This document shows, in pieces, positions 36,809 to 44,632 of a stretch of DNA of 64,000 nt. The stretch is from the NCBI RefSeq assembly GCF_014256275.1, contig NZ_JACCFE010000002.1:3204001-3268000 (forward strand). Reading direction: 5' to 3'. Position numbers and translations under genes: made by a program. The notes under the pieces were generated by a model that was not told the origin of the DNA, did not search any database, and was given only the letters and a program-made list of their open reading frames with translations. The stretch is from Rhodococcus sp. 4CII. GTDB lineage: Bacteria > Actinomycetota > Actinomycetes > Mycobacteriales > Mycobacteriaceae. Every line of letters starts with the position of its first letter. The stretch's first letter is position 1.

Positions 36809-37340
36809 TGACAAAGAACAGGATCCAGCCGACGACGTAGGCACCGCCGATGGCGATTCCGGCGATTGCGAGGCCGCGGCCCTCCTGCCCGGACTGCTTG
36901 ATCTGGCCCAGCGCAACGATGCCGAGAATGATGCCGACGATGGAGCCGACCCCGTAGAAGCACCCGCCGACGATCGACGTGATCAGCGACGCGATCGCGA
37001 GACCGTTCGTCCCACGCGACTGCGGGTAGGGCGCGCCGTACGGATTCGGGGCGCCGTACTGCGGACCGGGACCGCCGTACTGTCCCTGCGCCCCGTACTG
37101 GGTCGGTGCGCCGTACTGGTCGCCGCCGTACTGATTCGGCGCCGCATACGGATTCGGGGGAGTTCCGTACGCGCCCGGCTGCTGGTAGTCGGGGTACTTC
37201 TCGGTGGGCGCCGAATAGGTGGGATAACCGGATTCGTCGACCCCGTAACCGTCACGTGGCAATCCCGGCACCTCACCGTAACTCGGTGGTGTCTGCCCGT
37301 TGTACGGATTCGAATCGTCCGATCCCCCAGAATTAGTCAC
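36777..37340 (-). CDS. DUF4190 membrane protein with Gly/Tyr/Pro-rich N-terminal region
   Basis: A 187-residue protein: a low-complexity N-terminal segment (about 1-105) of QYGAP-like repeats, then two membrane helices in a DUF4190 domain (NGLAIASLITSIVGG and GLAIAGIAIGGAYVVGW). Function unknown. GTG at 37340; no ribosome site, so perhaps leaderless. It is divergent from another Pro/Gly-rich membrane protein, and three such low-complexity-plus-TM proteins stand side by side (36.8-39.2 kb). Confidence 0.85.
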   Translation of the reverse strand: MTNSGGSDDSNPYNGQTPPSYGEVPGLPRDGYGVDESGYPTYSAPTEKYPDYQQPGAYGTPPNPYAAPNQYGGDQYGAPTQYGAQGQYGGPGPQYGAPNPYGAPYPQSRGTNGLAIASLITSIVGGCFYGVGSIVGIILGIVALGQIKQSGQEGRGLAIAGIAIGGAYVVGWILFFVIMLIAAASGA

Positions 37341-37469
37341 GATAACCAGCGTAAAGCATCAAAACCGCAGGAGAAGAAGCAGACCAAAGGGAGGCGAGTA
37401 AAGGATTGTCCACGTAGTGTTTATTCGCACTGTCACGCGCGAGCGCTCAACTCTTGCTGAGGGGATCAC

Positions 37470-38447
37470 ATGACGACTGGTGGATACGACCCGAACGACA
37501 AACCCCAAGGCGGTGACCAGGGCGGATACCCCCCGCAGGGCAACCCTCCCCCGCCGCCCGGTGGTTATCCGCCGCCGCCGGGGAATTACCCTCCGCCGCC
37601 GCAGGGTCCACCGCCCGGCGGATATCCCCCGCCGCCCGGCGGTAACTATCCGCCGCCGCCCGGCAATTACCCGCCCCCGCCGCAAGGACCCCCGCCCGGC
37701 GGAAATTATCCGCCGCAGGGTAATTACCCGCCCCCGCCGCAGGGTCCACCGCCCGGCGGATATCCGCCGCCCCCGCCGATGTCGAATTACGGCGCCCCCG
37801 GGCAGACGCCGGGACAGTTCTCGGTCGGCGACGCGATCGGCTACGGCTGGAACAAGTTCAAGGACAACGCCCTCATCTGGATCGGCATTCTCCTGATCGC
37901 CGTCGTCATCGAGGTGGTGTTGAACCTCGTCTTCGGTGGGTTCAGCACGTCGTCCGACATGAGTGCGGCGTTCTCGGTGTGGCGCATCATCGGCACGATC
38001 GTCACCACCATCGTCGGCTACCTGATCAACGCCGCACTCGTCCGCGGCGCGTTGCACGAGGTGGACGGCAACAAGCCGGCATTCGGTTCGTTCTTCCAGT
38101 TCACCAACGTCGGGGCGATCATCATCGCCAGCGTCATCATCGGTGTGGCCTCCACCATCGGTTTCGTCCTGCTCATCATCCCCGGTCTCATCGTGATCTT
38201 CCTGACCTGGTGGACGCTGCAGTTCGTCATCGACCAGAACGAGGACGCGATCACCGGCATCAAGTCGAGTTTCCGCGTGATCTCGCAGAACGTCGGCCCG
38301 GTGCTGCTGCTGGCCCTGGCCCTCGTCGGCATCAACATCGTCGGTGCAGTCCTCTGCGGTGTCGGACTTCTCGTCTCGATCCCGATCACGATCATCGCGT
38401 CGACCTACGCCTACCGCGTGCTCACCGGTCGTTACGTCGCGGCCTGA
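37470..38447 (+). CDS. Pro/Gly-rich multispanning membrane protein
   Basis: A 325-residue protein. The first 110 residues are a Pro/Gly/Tyr repeat region (units like NYPPPPQGPPPGG). The rest has four to five hydrophobic helices resembling the glycerophosphoryl-diester-phosphodiesterase membrane domain or DUF975-type proteins, starting at FSVGDAIGYGWNKFKDN. ATG at 37470 has GAGGGGA-like sequence upstream. A strong terminator follows. Function unknown; the tail would lie in the cytoplasm and could bind partner proteins. Confidence 0.8.
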   Translation: MTTGGYDPNDKPQGGDQGGYPPQGNPPPPPGGYPPPPGNYPPPPQGPPPGGYPPPPGGNYPPPPGNYPPPPQGPPPGGNYPPQGNYPPPPQGPPPGGYPPPPPMSNYGAPGQTPGQFSVGDAIGYGWNKFKDNALIWIGILLIAVVIEVVLNLVFGGFSTSSDMSAAFSVWRIIGTIVTTIVGYLINAALVRGALHEVDGNKPAFGSFFQFTNVGAIIIASVIIGVASTIGFVLLIIPGLIVIFLTWWTLQFVIDQNEDAITGIKSSFRVISQNVGPVLLLALALVGINIVGAVLCGVGLLVSIPITIIASTYAYRVLTGRYVAA

Positions 38448-38460
38448 CCGTTCGCGCCCC

Positions 38461-38511
38461 ACGGGTGGGCGTGCTCCTGTCCTCGGGGACGGAAGCACGC
38501 CCACCCGTTTT
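38461..38511 (+). terminator. Intrinsic terminator after the Pro/Gly-rich gene
   Basis: A perfect 15-bp stem (38461-38475 with 38494-38508) followed by TTTT, 13 bases after the stop. Confidence 0.88.
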
Positions 38512-38604
38512 GCTACTCCCGTCACTCGAGTCACTCCCACCCCTTGCGTATTGTGCTCAGGCGTCATCCGAGACATTCAGGACTCGCGATTCGAGGGGGA
38601 ACAC

Positions 38605-39228
38605 ATGACTTCTGGCGGATTCGATCCCAACCAGGGACAACAGCCGTTCGGTGGGCAGCAGTACGGGCAGCCGCACTACAACGGGGCGGGACAGCAGCAG
38701 TTCGGCGCACAGCCGCAGTTCGATTCGGCGCAGGAGTTCGGCACCCAGCCGTTCACTCAGCCCGACTTCGGGTTCGACCCGTCCCGGCCCGGCGACCTCC
38801 TTCCGCGCCTCGGGGCGCGGGTGATCGACGGCCTGATCGTCGGCATTCCGCTGGCCGTGGTCACCACCGTCATCTCGCTGGTGCTCGGCACGTTCCTCGG
38901 CAGCGTTCTCGGGGCGATCCTCACCGCGGCCGCCGCGGTGGGTTACTTCGTGTTCTTCGAGACGACGCGGGGTCAGACCCTCGGCAAGCAGCTCCTGGGC
39001 CTGCGCGTCGAGGGCCCGAACGGCGGACTGCCCACCCAGCAGCAGTCGCTGACCCGGAACGGCTTCTACGTGCTGTGCGCGCTCGGCGGGTTCCCGTTCC
39101 TCGGGTTCCTGTTCGGTCTGCTCGGTGTCGTCGCCGCCGTCGTCATCGGCGTGACGATCAACGGCAGCCCCACCAAGCAGGGCAAGCACGACGAACTGGC
39201 CGGCGGCACGCGCGTCGTCCAGGGCTAG
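38605..39228 (+). CDS. RDD-family membrane protein
   Basis: A 207-residue protein with a Gln/Gly-rich N terminus (about 1-55) and an RDD domain of three to four membrane helices (LPRLGARVIDGLIVGIPLAVV and TRGQTLGKQLLGLRVE signatures). RDD proteins are thought to be small transporters or membrane assembly factors. ATG at 38605 with GAGGGGGA upstream, an excellent ribosome site. Confidence 0.88.
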   Translation: MTSGGFDPNQGQQPFGGQQYGQPHYNGAGQQQFGAQPQFDSAQEFGTQPFTQPDFGFDPSRPGDLLPRLGARVIDGLIVGIPLAVVTTVISLVLGTFLGSVLGAILTAAAAVGYFVFFETTRGQTLGKQLLGLRVEGPNGGLPTQQQSLTRNGFYVLCALGGFPFLGFLFGLLGVVAAVVIGVTINGSPTKQGKHDELAGGTRVVQG

Positions 39229-39239
39229 TCCGAACTCTG

Positions 39240-39292
39240 CGGGTGAACGTACCTTTCGTCGCGTCAGATCGGACAAAAGGTACGTTCACCCG
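39240..39292 (+). terminator. 17-bp hairpin after the RDD gene
   Basis: CGGGTGAACGTACCTTT (39240-39256) pairs perfectly with 39276-39292 around a 19-nt loop, 11 bases after the stop. The right arm is followed by TTCTTG. Confidence 0.75.
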
Positions 39293-39336
39293 TTCTTGAT
39301 TCGCGCCCCTCCACCTGCAGGTGCTTGGATTGCGGC

Positions 39337-40065
39337 GTGACAGCCTCAGATCAGCAGACCAAACCAGACGACCACGCGACGTTCGCGCACGTCAGCCGCG
39401 GGTACTACCCCACGTTCGTCGCGCTCTTCACCGCGACGCTGCTCATCTCGAATATCTGCGCGACGAAAGGCGTCGCATTCTTCGCCGACTCGTCGCTGAC
39501 GCTCGGGCCGCTGCAGATCCTGCCGATCATCACGGACGGCGGGTTCTTCCTGTTCCCGCTGGCCTACATCCTCGGCGACGTCCTCAGCGAGGTGTACGGG
39601 TTCAAGTCGACGCGTCGCGCGATCTACCTGGGCTTCGGCGCCCTGATCCTGGCCGCGTTCTGCTTCTGGCTCCTCATCGAACTGCCGTCCGCCGACTTCT
39701 ACGAGAACCAGGAAGCGCTGCGGACCGTCGTCGGCGTGTACCCGCGGCTGCTGATCGCCGGGCTGTCCGGTTACCTCGTCGGGCAGATGCTGAACTCGGT
39801 GACGCTGGTACTGATCAAGGAGCGCACCAAGGAAAAGCACCTGTGGGCGCGGCTCATCGGCTCGACGATCGTCGGCGAGTTCGCCGACACCCTGATCTTC
39901 TGCTCCATCGCCGCCGGCGCGATCGGCATCGACACGTGGAGCGATTTCGTCAACTACGTAATCGTCGGATTCCTGTGGAAGACCCTGGTGGAGGTGCTGG
40001 TCATGCCGATCACCTACCGCGTCATCGCCTATGTGAAGAAGCGCGAGCCCACCTACCAGCTCTGA
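39337..40065 (+). CDS. yhhQ: Queuosine precursor transporter (YhhQ/VUT family)
   Basis: About 242 residues with six to seven membrane helices and family signatures LLISNICATKGV, GDVLSEVYGFKSTRRAI and a late GEFADTLIFCSIA segment. Bacterial YhhQ proteins import queuosine precursors such as preQ0 and preQ1. GTG at 39337 is preferred over TTG at 39325. It converges on tgt, whose enzyme would insert the imported base into tRNA. Confidence 0.88.
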   Translation: MTASDQQTKPDDHATFAHVSRGYYPTFVALFTATLLISNICATKGVAFFADSSLTLGPLQILPIITDGGFFLFPLAYILGDVLSEVYGFKSTRRAIYLGFGALILAAFCFWLLIELPSADFYENQEALRTVVGVYPRLLIAGLSGYLVGQMLNSVTLVLIKERTKEKHLWARLIGSTIVGEFADTLIFCSIAAGAIGIDTWSDFVNYVIVGFLWKTLVEVLVMPITYRVIAYVKKREPTYQL

Positions 40066-40068
40066 CCC

Positions 40069-40115
40069 CACGTGAGTTGGGAATGTGTCCCCGAGGACGC
40101 ATTCCCACTCACGTG
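40069..40115. terminator. Convergent terminator between yhhQ and tgt
   Basis: An about 20-bp stem with one bulged T pairs CACGTGAG...GTCC (from 40069) with GGAC...CTCACGTG (to 40115) around CCGA. The tgt stop codon (TGA, 40109-40111 on the minus strand) lies in the right arm. Confidence 0.85.
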
Positions 40116-41353
40116 CGGTAGAAGCGGCCCAACGTGTCGGCCTTGAAGTCGTCGAAGTAGCCGCCGTCGATGCTCTCGCGGATCTGATCGACCAACCGCA
40201 CGGTGAAGCGCTCGTTGTGGATGGTGCACAGCGTCGACGCCAGCATCTCCTTGGCCTTGAACAGATGGTGGATGTACGCGCTGGTGTAATTCGCGCACGT
40301 GTAGCAGTCGCAGTTCTCGTCGATCGGTGTGAAATCACGACGGAAGCGGCTGGTGTTGATGTTGAACCGGCCGCCCGGGTGATAGATCGCCGCGTTGCGC
40401 GCCACGCGTGACGGATTGACGCAGTCGAACGTGTCGGCGCCGTTCTCGATGGCCACGAAGAAGTCGTCCGGCTCGCTGATGCCGAGCATGTGCCGCGGCT
40501 TGTGCTCGGGCAGTTCCTCGTTGCACCAGCGGACGATGGTGCCCAGGTTTTGCTTCTCCAGCGCCCCGCCGATGCCGTACCCGTCGAAACCGCGGCCGCT
40601 CTCGCCCGTGATCGACTCCAGACCCCGGCACGCCTGCCGCCGCAGGTCCTCGTACTGCGCGCCCTGGACCACCCCGAACAGCGCCTGATACGGGCGGTGC
40701 GAGCGTTCCGCGGTGAGCTTCTCGTGCTCGGCGACGCAGCGCACCGCCCACGCCTGGGTCCGCTCCACCGACTGCTCCTGGTAGCCGCGGGTGTTCAACA
40801 GGGTGGTGAGCTCGTCGAACGCGAACATGATGTCGGCGCCGAGTTGGTGCTGGATCTGCATCGACACCTCGGGGGTGAACCGGTGCCGCGACCCGTCCAG
40901 GTGCGATTTGAAGGTGACGCCGTCGTCGTCGACGGTCGCGAGCCGTTCCTTGCCCTTGGCGATGACGTCGTCGGAGCGCACCCCGACCGCTTCCATCGCG
41001 AGGACCTTCTTGAATCCGACACCCAGCGACATCACCTGGAATCCGCCGCTGTCGGTGAACGTCGGGCCGTCCCAGTTCATGAACTTGCCGAGGCCGCCCG
41101 CCTCGTCCACGATGTCCGGGCCCGGCTGCAGGTACAGGTGGTACGCGTTGGCGAGCAGCGACTGCGCGCCCAGTTCCTTCATGCTCTCCGGCAGCACGGC
41201 CTTGACGGTGGCCTTGGTGCCGACGGCCACGAACGACGGCGTCGCGATGTCGCCGTGCGGGGTGTGAATGGTCCCGGTGCGCCCCAGCCGGCCGTCGAGT
41301 CGGGTGCCGACGGTGAAGAACGGATCGGGCGGGGTCGGGACTACGGCATTCAC
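40109..41353 (-). CDS. tgt: tRNA-guanine transglycosylase
   Basis: A TIM-barrel enzyme of about 414 residues that exchanges guanine-34 of GUN anticodons for a queuine-type base. Seen: nucleophile/base-binding motifs TFTDSGGFQVMSLG and GVVQGAQYEDLR, the loop GFDGYGIGGALEKQN, catalytic Asp in ADTFDCVNPSR, and the zinc site CDCYTC...H. The pattern VQGA and GGALEK differs from the usual VQGG and GGLAVGE, so the preferred base (preQ1 or queuine) is uncertain. Start GTG 41353 or TTG 41365. Confidence 0.93.
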   Translation of the reverse strand: MNAVVPTPPDPFFTVGTRLDGRLGRTGTIHTPHGDIATPSFVAVGTKATVKAVLPESMKELGAQSLLANAYHLYLQPGPDIVDEAGGLGKFMNWDGPTFTDSGGFQVMSLGVGFKKVLAMEAVGVRSDDVIAKGKERLATVDDDGVTFKSHLDGSRHRFTPEVSMQIQHQLGADIMFAFDELTTLLNTRGYQEQSVERTQAWAVRCVAEHEKLTAERSHRPYQALFGVVQGAQYEDLRRQACRGLESITGESGRGFDGYGIGGALEKQNLGTIVRWCNEELPEHKPRHMLGISEPDDFFVAIENGADTFDCVNPSRVARNAAIYHPGGRFNINTSRFRRDFTPIDENCDCYTCANYTSAYIHHLFKAKEMLASTLCTIHNERFTVRLVDQIRESIDGGYFDDFKADTLGRFYRT

Positions 41354-41458
41354 GGGTGTATCCAATCACGCGCGACATTTCCGTCGACACATCACTACTT
41401 CGTTCGAAAGTGGGTACAGAGAGTGAGACGATCCATCCCTTCGACCGGAGGAACCGCC

Positions 41459-43342
41459 ATGACCGACGAGAAGTCAGGACATCGGATCGACAGGCGAACG
41501 TTTCTCTCGGGTGCGGCGGTCGCGGGTGGGGTGACTGTGATGTCGGGTCTCTTCGACCGCCGAGCGGACGCGTCGGAGACGCCGCTGCGCCGCCAGCCGA
41601 ACAATTACGTGCAGCCCAACATCGTGTTCATCGTCGTCGACGAGATGCGGTTTCCCCAGGTCTTTCCGGCCGGGATCAGCACCGCGGACCAGTTCCTGCA
41701 GCGGTTCATGCCGAACCTCCACAGGCTGTGGGCGCCCGGGGTGAAGTTCACGCAGCACTATACGGCCGGGGTGGCGTGCAGTCCGGGCCGCGCATGCTTC
41801 GTCACCGGGCTGTATCCGCTACAGAACTGGATGTTGCAGACGCGGACCGGTAATCGGGCCTCCCCCGTTCCGTCGCCCGCGATGGGACGCGACTTTCCGA
41901 CGTACGGCAAGTTGCTGCGGCAGGCCGGGTACGTCACGCCGTACGTCGGCAAATGGCATCTGTCGCCGTCGCCCGACGAGGACTCGGGGCTCGCCCCCGG
42001 CTATCTGGAGGAGTACGGGTTCGACGGACTGACCATGCCCGACATCATCGGATTGAACGGTGAGGGTTTCGAATTCGACGGGCACATCGCCGACCAGGCG
42101 GCGGCCTGGTTGTCGACGCGAAAACCCGGCGACGGGCCGTTCTGTCTCACAGCGAGCTTCGTCAACCCCCATGATCAGCAGTTCTTCTGGGCCGGAACGG
42201 AAGCCGAACGCTACCAGTCGCTGTACGCGAACAACGTTCCCCCGCTCAGCCCCGCCCGGGCCTGGTCGGTGACCACCGGCGAGAGCGATCCCCCGCGCCT
42301 GGGATTTCCGTCGGTGCCGCCGAACTGGGAACCCGAGAGGGCGCTGCAGTCGAAACCGAGCACCCAGGTTTTCGCGCGGGAATTCCAGGCCCTGGTGTGG
42401 GGTGGCGTCACGGACGACGTCCAGAATCTGTCGAACTACTATCTCCAGCCCTACGGTCAGGGCACCGATCCCGACCGGCACATCGCGTTCGCGCCCTACA
42501 CGTACTGGGAGCGGGCCCTGGACAGTTACACCAACGTGCTGTCGATGGTCGATCATCACATCGGCACGGTGATCAACTCGCTGCCGGCAGACGTCGCGGC
42601 GAACACGGTGTTCGTCATGACTTCCGATCACGGCGAGTACGCCGGGGCGCACGGCTTCGTGGCAGGCAAGCTGTCCACCGCCTACGACGAGGCGTTCCAC
42701 ATCCCTCTGATCGTCGCCGACCCGACCGGACGATTCACCGGCGACACCGACACCCCGCGCGCCCAGCTCACGTCGAGCGTCGACGTGGTGCCACTGCTTG
42801 CGACGCTCGGTCACGGCGACCGGAACTGGATGTCCGGGGACCTGTTCGCCACCTACGCCGAACGCGTCGACCTCCTGCCGCTGCTGCGGAGCAACGCCGC
42901 GGCCGGCCGCGACCACGTCGTCCTCGCCACCAACGAGCACGCACCGCAGGGGGTCAACTGGAACAACTCCCCCACCCACATCTACGTGCTCCGCACCCCC
43001 GAGGCGAAGGTCGCGGTGTATTCGAAGTGGTTGGGGCCCAAATCCTTCCTCGACCCCGCGTCGTTCCAGTACGAGTTCTACGACTACGCGACCGAGCGCG
43101 GCCGGGCGGAACTCGACAACACCTTCGATCACGACCCGCGTGGCCCCGCGATGGCCGCCCAGCTGATGACGCAGTATCTGCCGAGCCAGCTGGCCGCTCC
43201 CTTACCGCCGGCGTTCGCTCAGCAGAGTGCCGACGCGATGGCGCGTTACCTCGCCTACATCCAGCTGATCAACCGCTACACTCCGGGCGAGATCGACCGT
43301 GAGGGTATCGAGAAGCTGACCGCTTTCGGTGAGGTGTTCTGA
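41459..43342 (+). CDS. Tat-exported sulfatase
   Basis: A 627-residue alkaline-phosphatase-superfamily sulfatase. A twin-arginine signal (DRRTFLSGAAVAGG, residues about 11-24) indicates export in folded form. The formylglycine motif C-S-P-G-R has Cys107, so it needs a formylglycine-generating enzyme. Other metal/active-site segments: IVFIVVDEMR, VGKWHLSP, VMTSDHGEYAGAHG. The C-terminal third (about 480-627) is longer than in simple sulfatases. ATG at 41459 with GGAGG upstream. A secreted protein gene starts five bases after its stop, so both are probably one operon. The sulfate ester substrate is unknown. Confidence 0.9.
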   Translation: MTDEKSGHRIDRRTFLSGAAVAGGVTVMSGLFDRRADASETPLRRQPNNYVQPNIVFIVVDEMRFPQVFPAGISTADQFLQRFMPNLHRLWAPGVKFTQHYTAGVACSPGRACFVTGLYPLQNWMLQTRTGNRASPVPSPAMGRDFPTYGKLLRQAGYVTPYVGKWHLSPSPDEDSGLAPGYLEEYGFDGLTMPDIIGLNGEGFEFDGHIADQAAAWLSTRKPGDGPFCLTASFVNPHDQQFFWAGTEAERYQSLYANNVPPLSPARAWSVTTGESDPPRLGFPSVPPNWEPERALQSKPSTQVFAREFQALVWGGVTDDVQNLSNYYLQPYGQGTDPDRHIAFAPYTYWERALDSYTNVLSMVDHHIGTVINSLPADVAANTVFVMTSDHGEYAGAHGFVAGKLSTAYDEAFHIPLIVADPTGRFTGDTDTPRAQLTSSVDVVPLLATLGHGDRNWMSGDLFATYAERVDLLPLLRSNAAAGRDHVVLATNEHAPQGVNWNNSPTHIYVLRTPEAKVAVYSKWLGPKSFLDPASFQYEFYDYATERGRAELDNTFDHDPRGPAMAAQLMTQYLPSQLAAPLPPAFAQQSADAMARYLAYIQLINRYTPGEIDREGIEKLTAFGEVF

Positions 43343-43347
43343 CCACC

Positions 43348-44589
43348 ATGGCAGGGAAAGTCGTTGCCGCCGTGTGTCTCCTGCTGCTGTGGACGGGCGC
43401 GGGGTCGGTCGCATCTGCGGCGCCCGCTCCGACGGCGCCGTGCGCGTGGCAGTTCATGTCCAACTCGACCGTGCTCAACGTGGCCTTCCCGGACGCCAAC
43501 GCGACGTACTGGGTGCTGCCCTACGCCCTGGGGCCCGGCGACACCATCGAACTGAACGGCACCTACCCGGCAGCCCGCTACTTCTCGCTCAACACATACG
43601 GGACGAACTTCGACACCGTCGACACGTTGCGCGACAACCAGATCGGGCCCGACCCGGGCAACGGAAACCCGTTCACCGACGCGGCCGCCGGTTCCCTACC
43701 CAACGCGCAGAAGCGGTGGCACGCGACGGTCGTGACCGGACCGGCCGATCACGCGCGCAACCAGATTCAGGCCCTCCCGGCCGGAGTCGATGCGCAGTCG
43801 GTGCCCGTCGGCTTCCTCATCATCCGGGTGTACGTGCCCGACGACCCGGCATCGCCGTCGGGCGGCGTCCCACTGCCCGACGTGACACTGACGTCCGCGG
43901 GCCGAACGTCGCCGGTGCCGACCTGCGGGACCGAATTCGACCCCACCGCCTCCGACAACGGCCCCCTCGGACAGATCGCGGAAGCCGGATTCGATCAGAT
44001 CATCGCCGGCGCCGCGTCCGACGCATTTCCCGGCAACGTCCCCGAGGCGACGTTCGTGAACCCCGCGAGCACGTCGGGCCTGTTCCCGAACGGCGACAAC
44101 AAGTACGTCGGGGCAGGCCTGACGTACCGGCCCGGACGTATCGTCGTCGTGCAGGGCCGGGCGCCCACCTTCCCCGATACCCGTGCCGGCCAACCCGTCA
44201 CGACGCCCGGCCGCCAGGTGCGGTACTGGTCGATGTGCCAGAACGACCAGGCGACGCCATATCCCGTCGTCGCCTGCGCCGCCGACTTCCAGACCCGCAC
44301 CGACAGCGACGGCAACTACACCTACGTCGTTGCCGCCCCACAGGACATCCCCACCCGCGCCGCGGCCGACCCCACCGTCACCGTCATCCCCTGGGGTTCC
44401 ACCGACGTCGCGAAGAAGGTCCTCTTCCTGCGGTACATGCTGCCGTCCGACGCCTTCTACCCGCAGTCGGTCCAGGCGTCGCAGAACAATCACACCGACC
44501 CCGCCAGCACGATGGGTCCGTACTATCCGCGCTCCGCCTACTGCGACAGCGCCACCTTCGAAGCCGGAGGCAGCACTGCGTGCCTGTGA
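43348..44589 (+). CDS. Secreted protein of unknown function, partner of the sulfatase
   Basis: A 413-residue protein with a Sec signal peptide (cleavage after VASAAPA, about 24-27). The mature part starts with ARYFSLNTYGTNFDTVD-type sequence (about residues 84-100) reminiscent of the RYWSL patterns in DUF1214/DUF1254 proteins, and has paired cysteines (C191/C309-C318 and two near the C terminus) suggesting disulphides. I do not recognise the family with certainty. Five bases after the sulfatase stop, so it is likely to act with it outside the membrane. Its TGA stop lies in the arm of a terminator hairpin. Confidence 0.7.
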   Translation: MAGKVVAAVCLLLLWTGAGSVASAAPAPTAPCAWQFMSNSTVLNVAFPDANATYWVLPYALGPGDTIELNGTYPAARYFSLNTYGTNFDTVDTLRDNQIGPDPGNGNPFTDAAAGSLPNAQKRWHATVVTGPADHARNQIQALPAGVDAQSVPVGFLIIRVYVPDDPASPSGGVPLPDVTLTSAGRTSPVPTCGTEFDPTASDNGPLGQIAEAGFDQIIAGAASDAFPGNVPEATFVNPASTSGLFPNGDNKYVGAGLTYRPGRIVVVQGRAPTFPDTRAGQPVTTPGRQVRYWSMCQNDQATPYPVVACAADFQTRTDSDGNYTYVVAAPQDIPTRAAADPTVTVIPWGSTDVAKKVLFLRYMLPSDAFYPQSVQASQNNHTDPASTMGPYYPRSAYCDSATFEAGGSTACL

Positions 44590-44626
44590 GTACTTGTTCA
44601 ACGTCCCGCGGTCAACAAGTACTCAC
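44586..44626. terminator. Convergent terminator GTGAGTACTTGTT / AACAAGTACTCAC
   Basis: A perfect 13-bp stem (44586-44598 with 44614-44626, 15-nt loop) between the secreted-protein gene and the ABC exporter. The TGA stop at 44587-44589 is part of the left arm. Confidence 0.85.
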
Positions 44627-44632
44627 GGATAG

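Noticed and set aside
37500..37790. GC-rich short repeats as a possible CRISPR or origin
   Set aside because: They encode Pro/Gly/Tyr repeats of a membrane protein and vary at wobble bases as coding repeats do.
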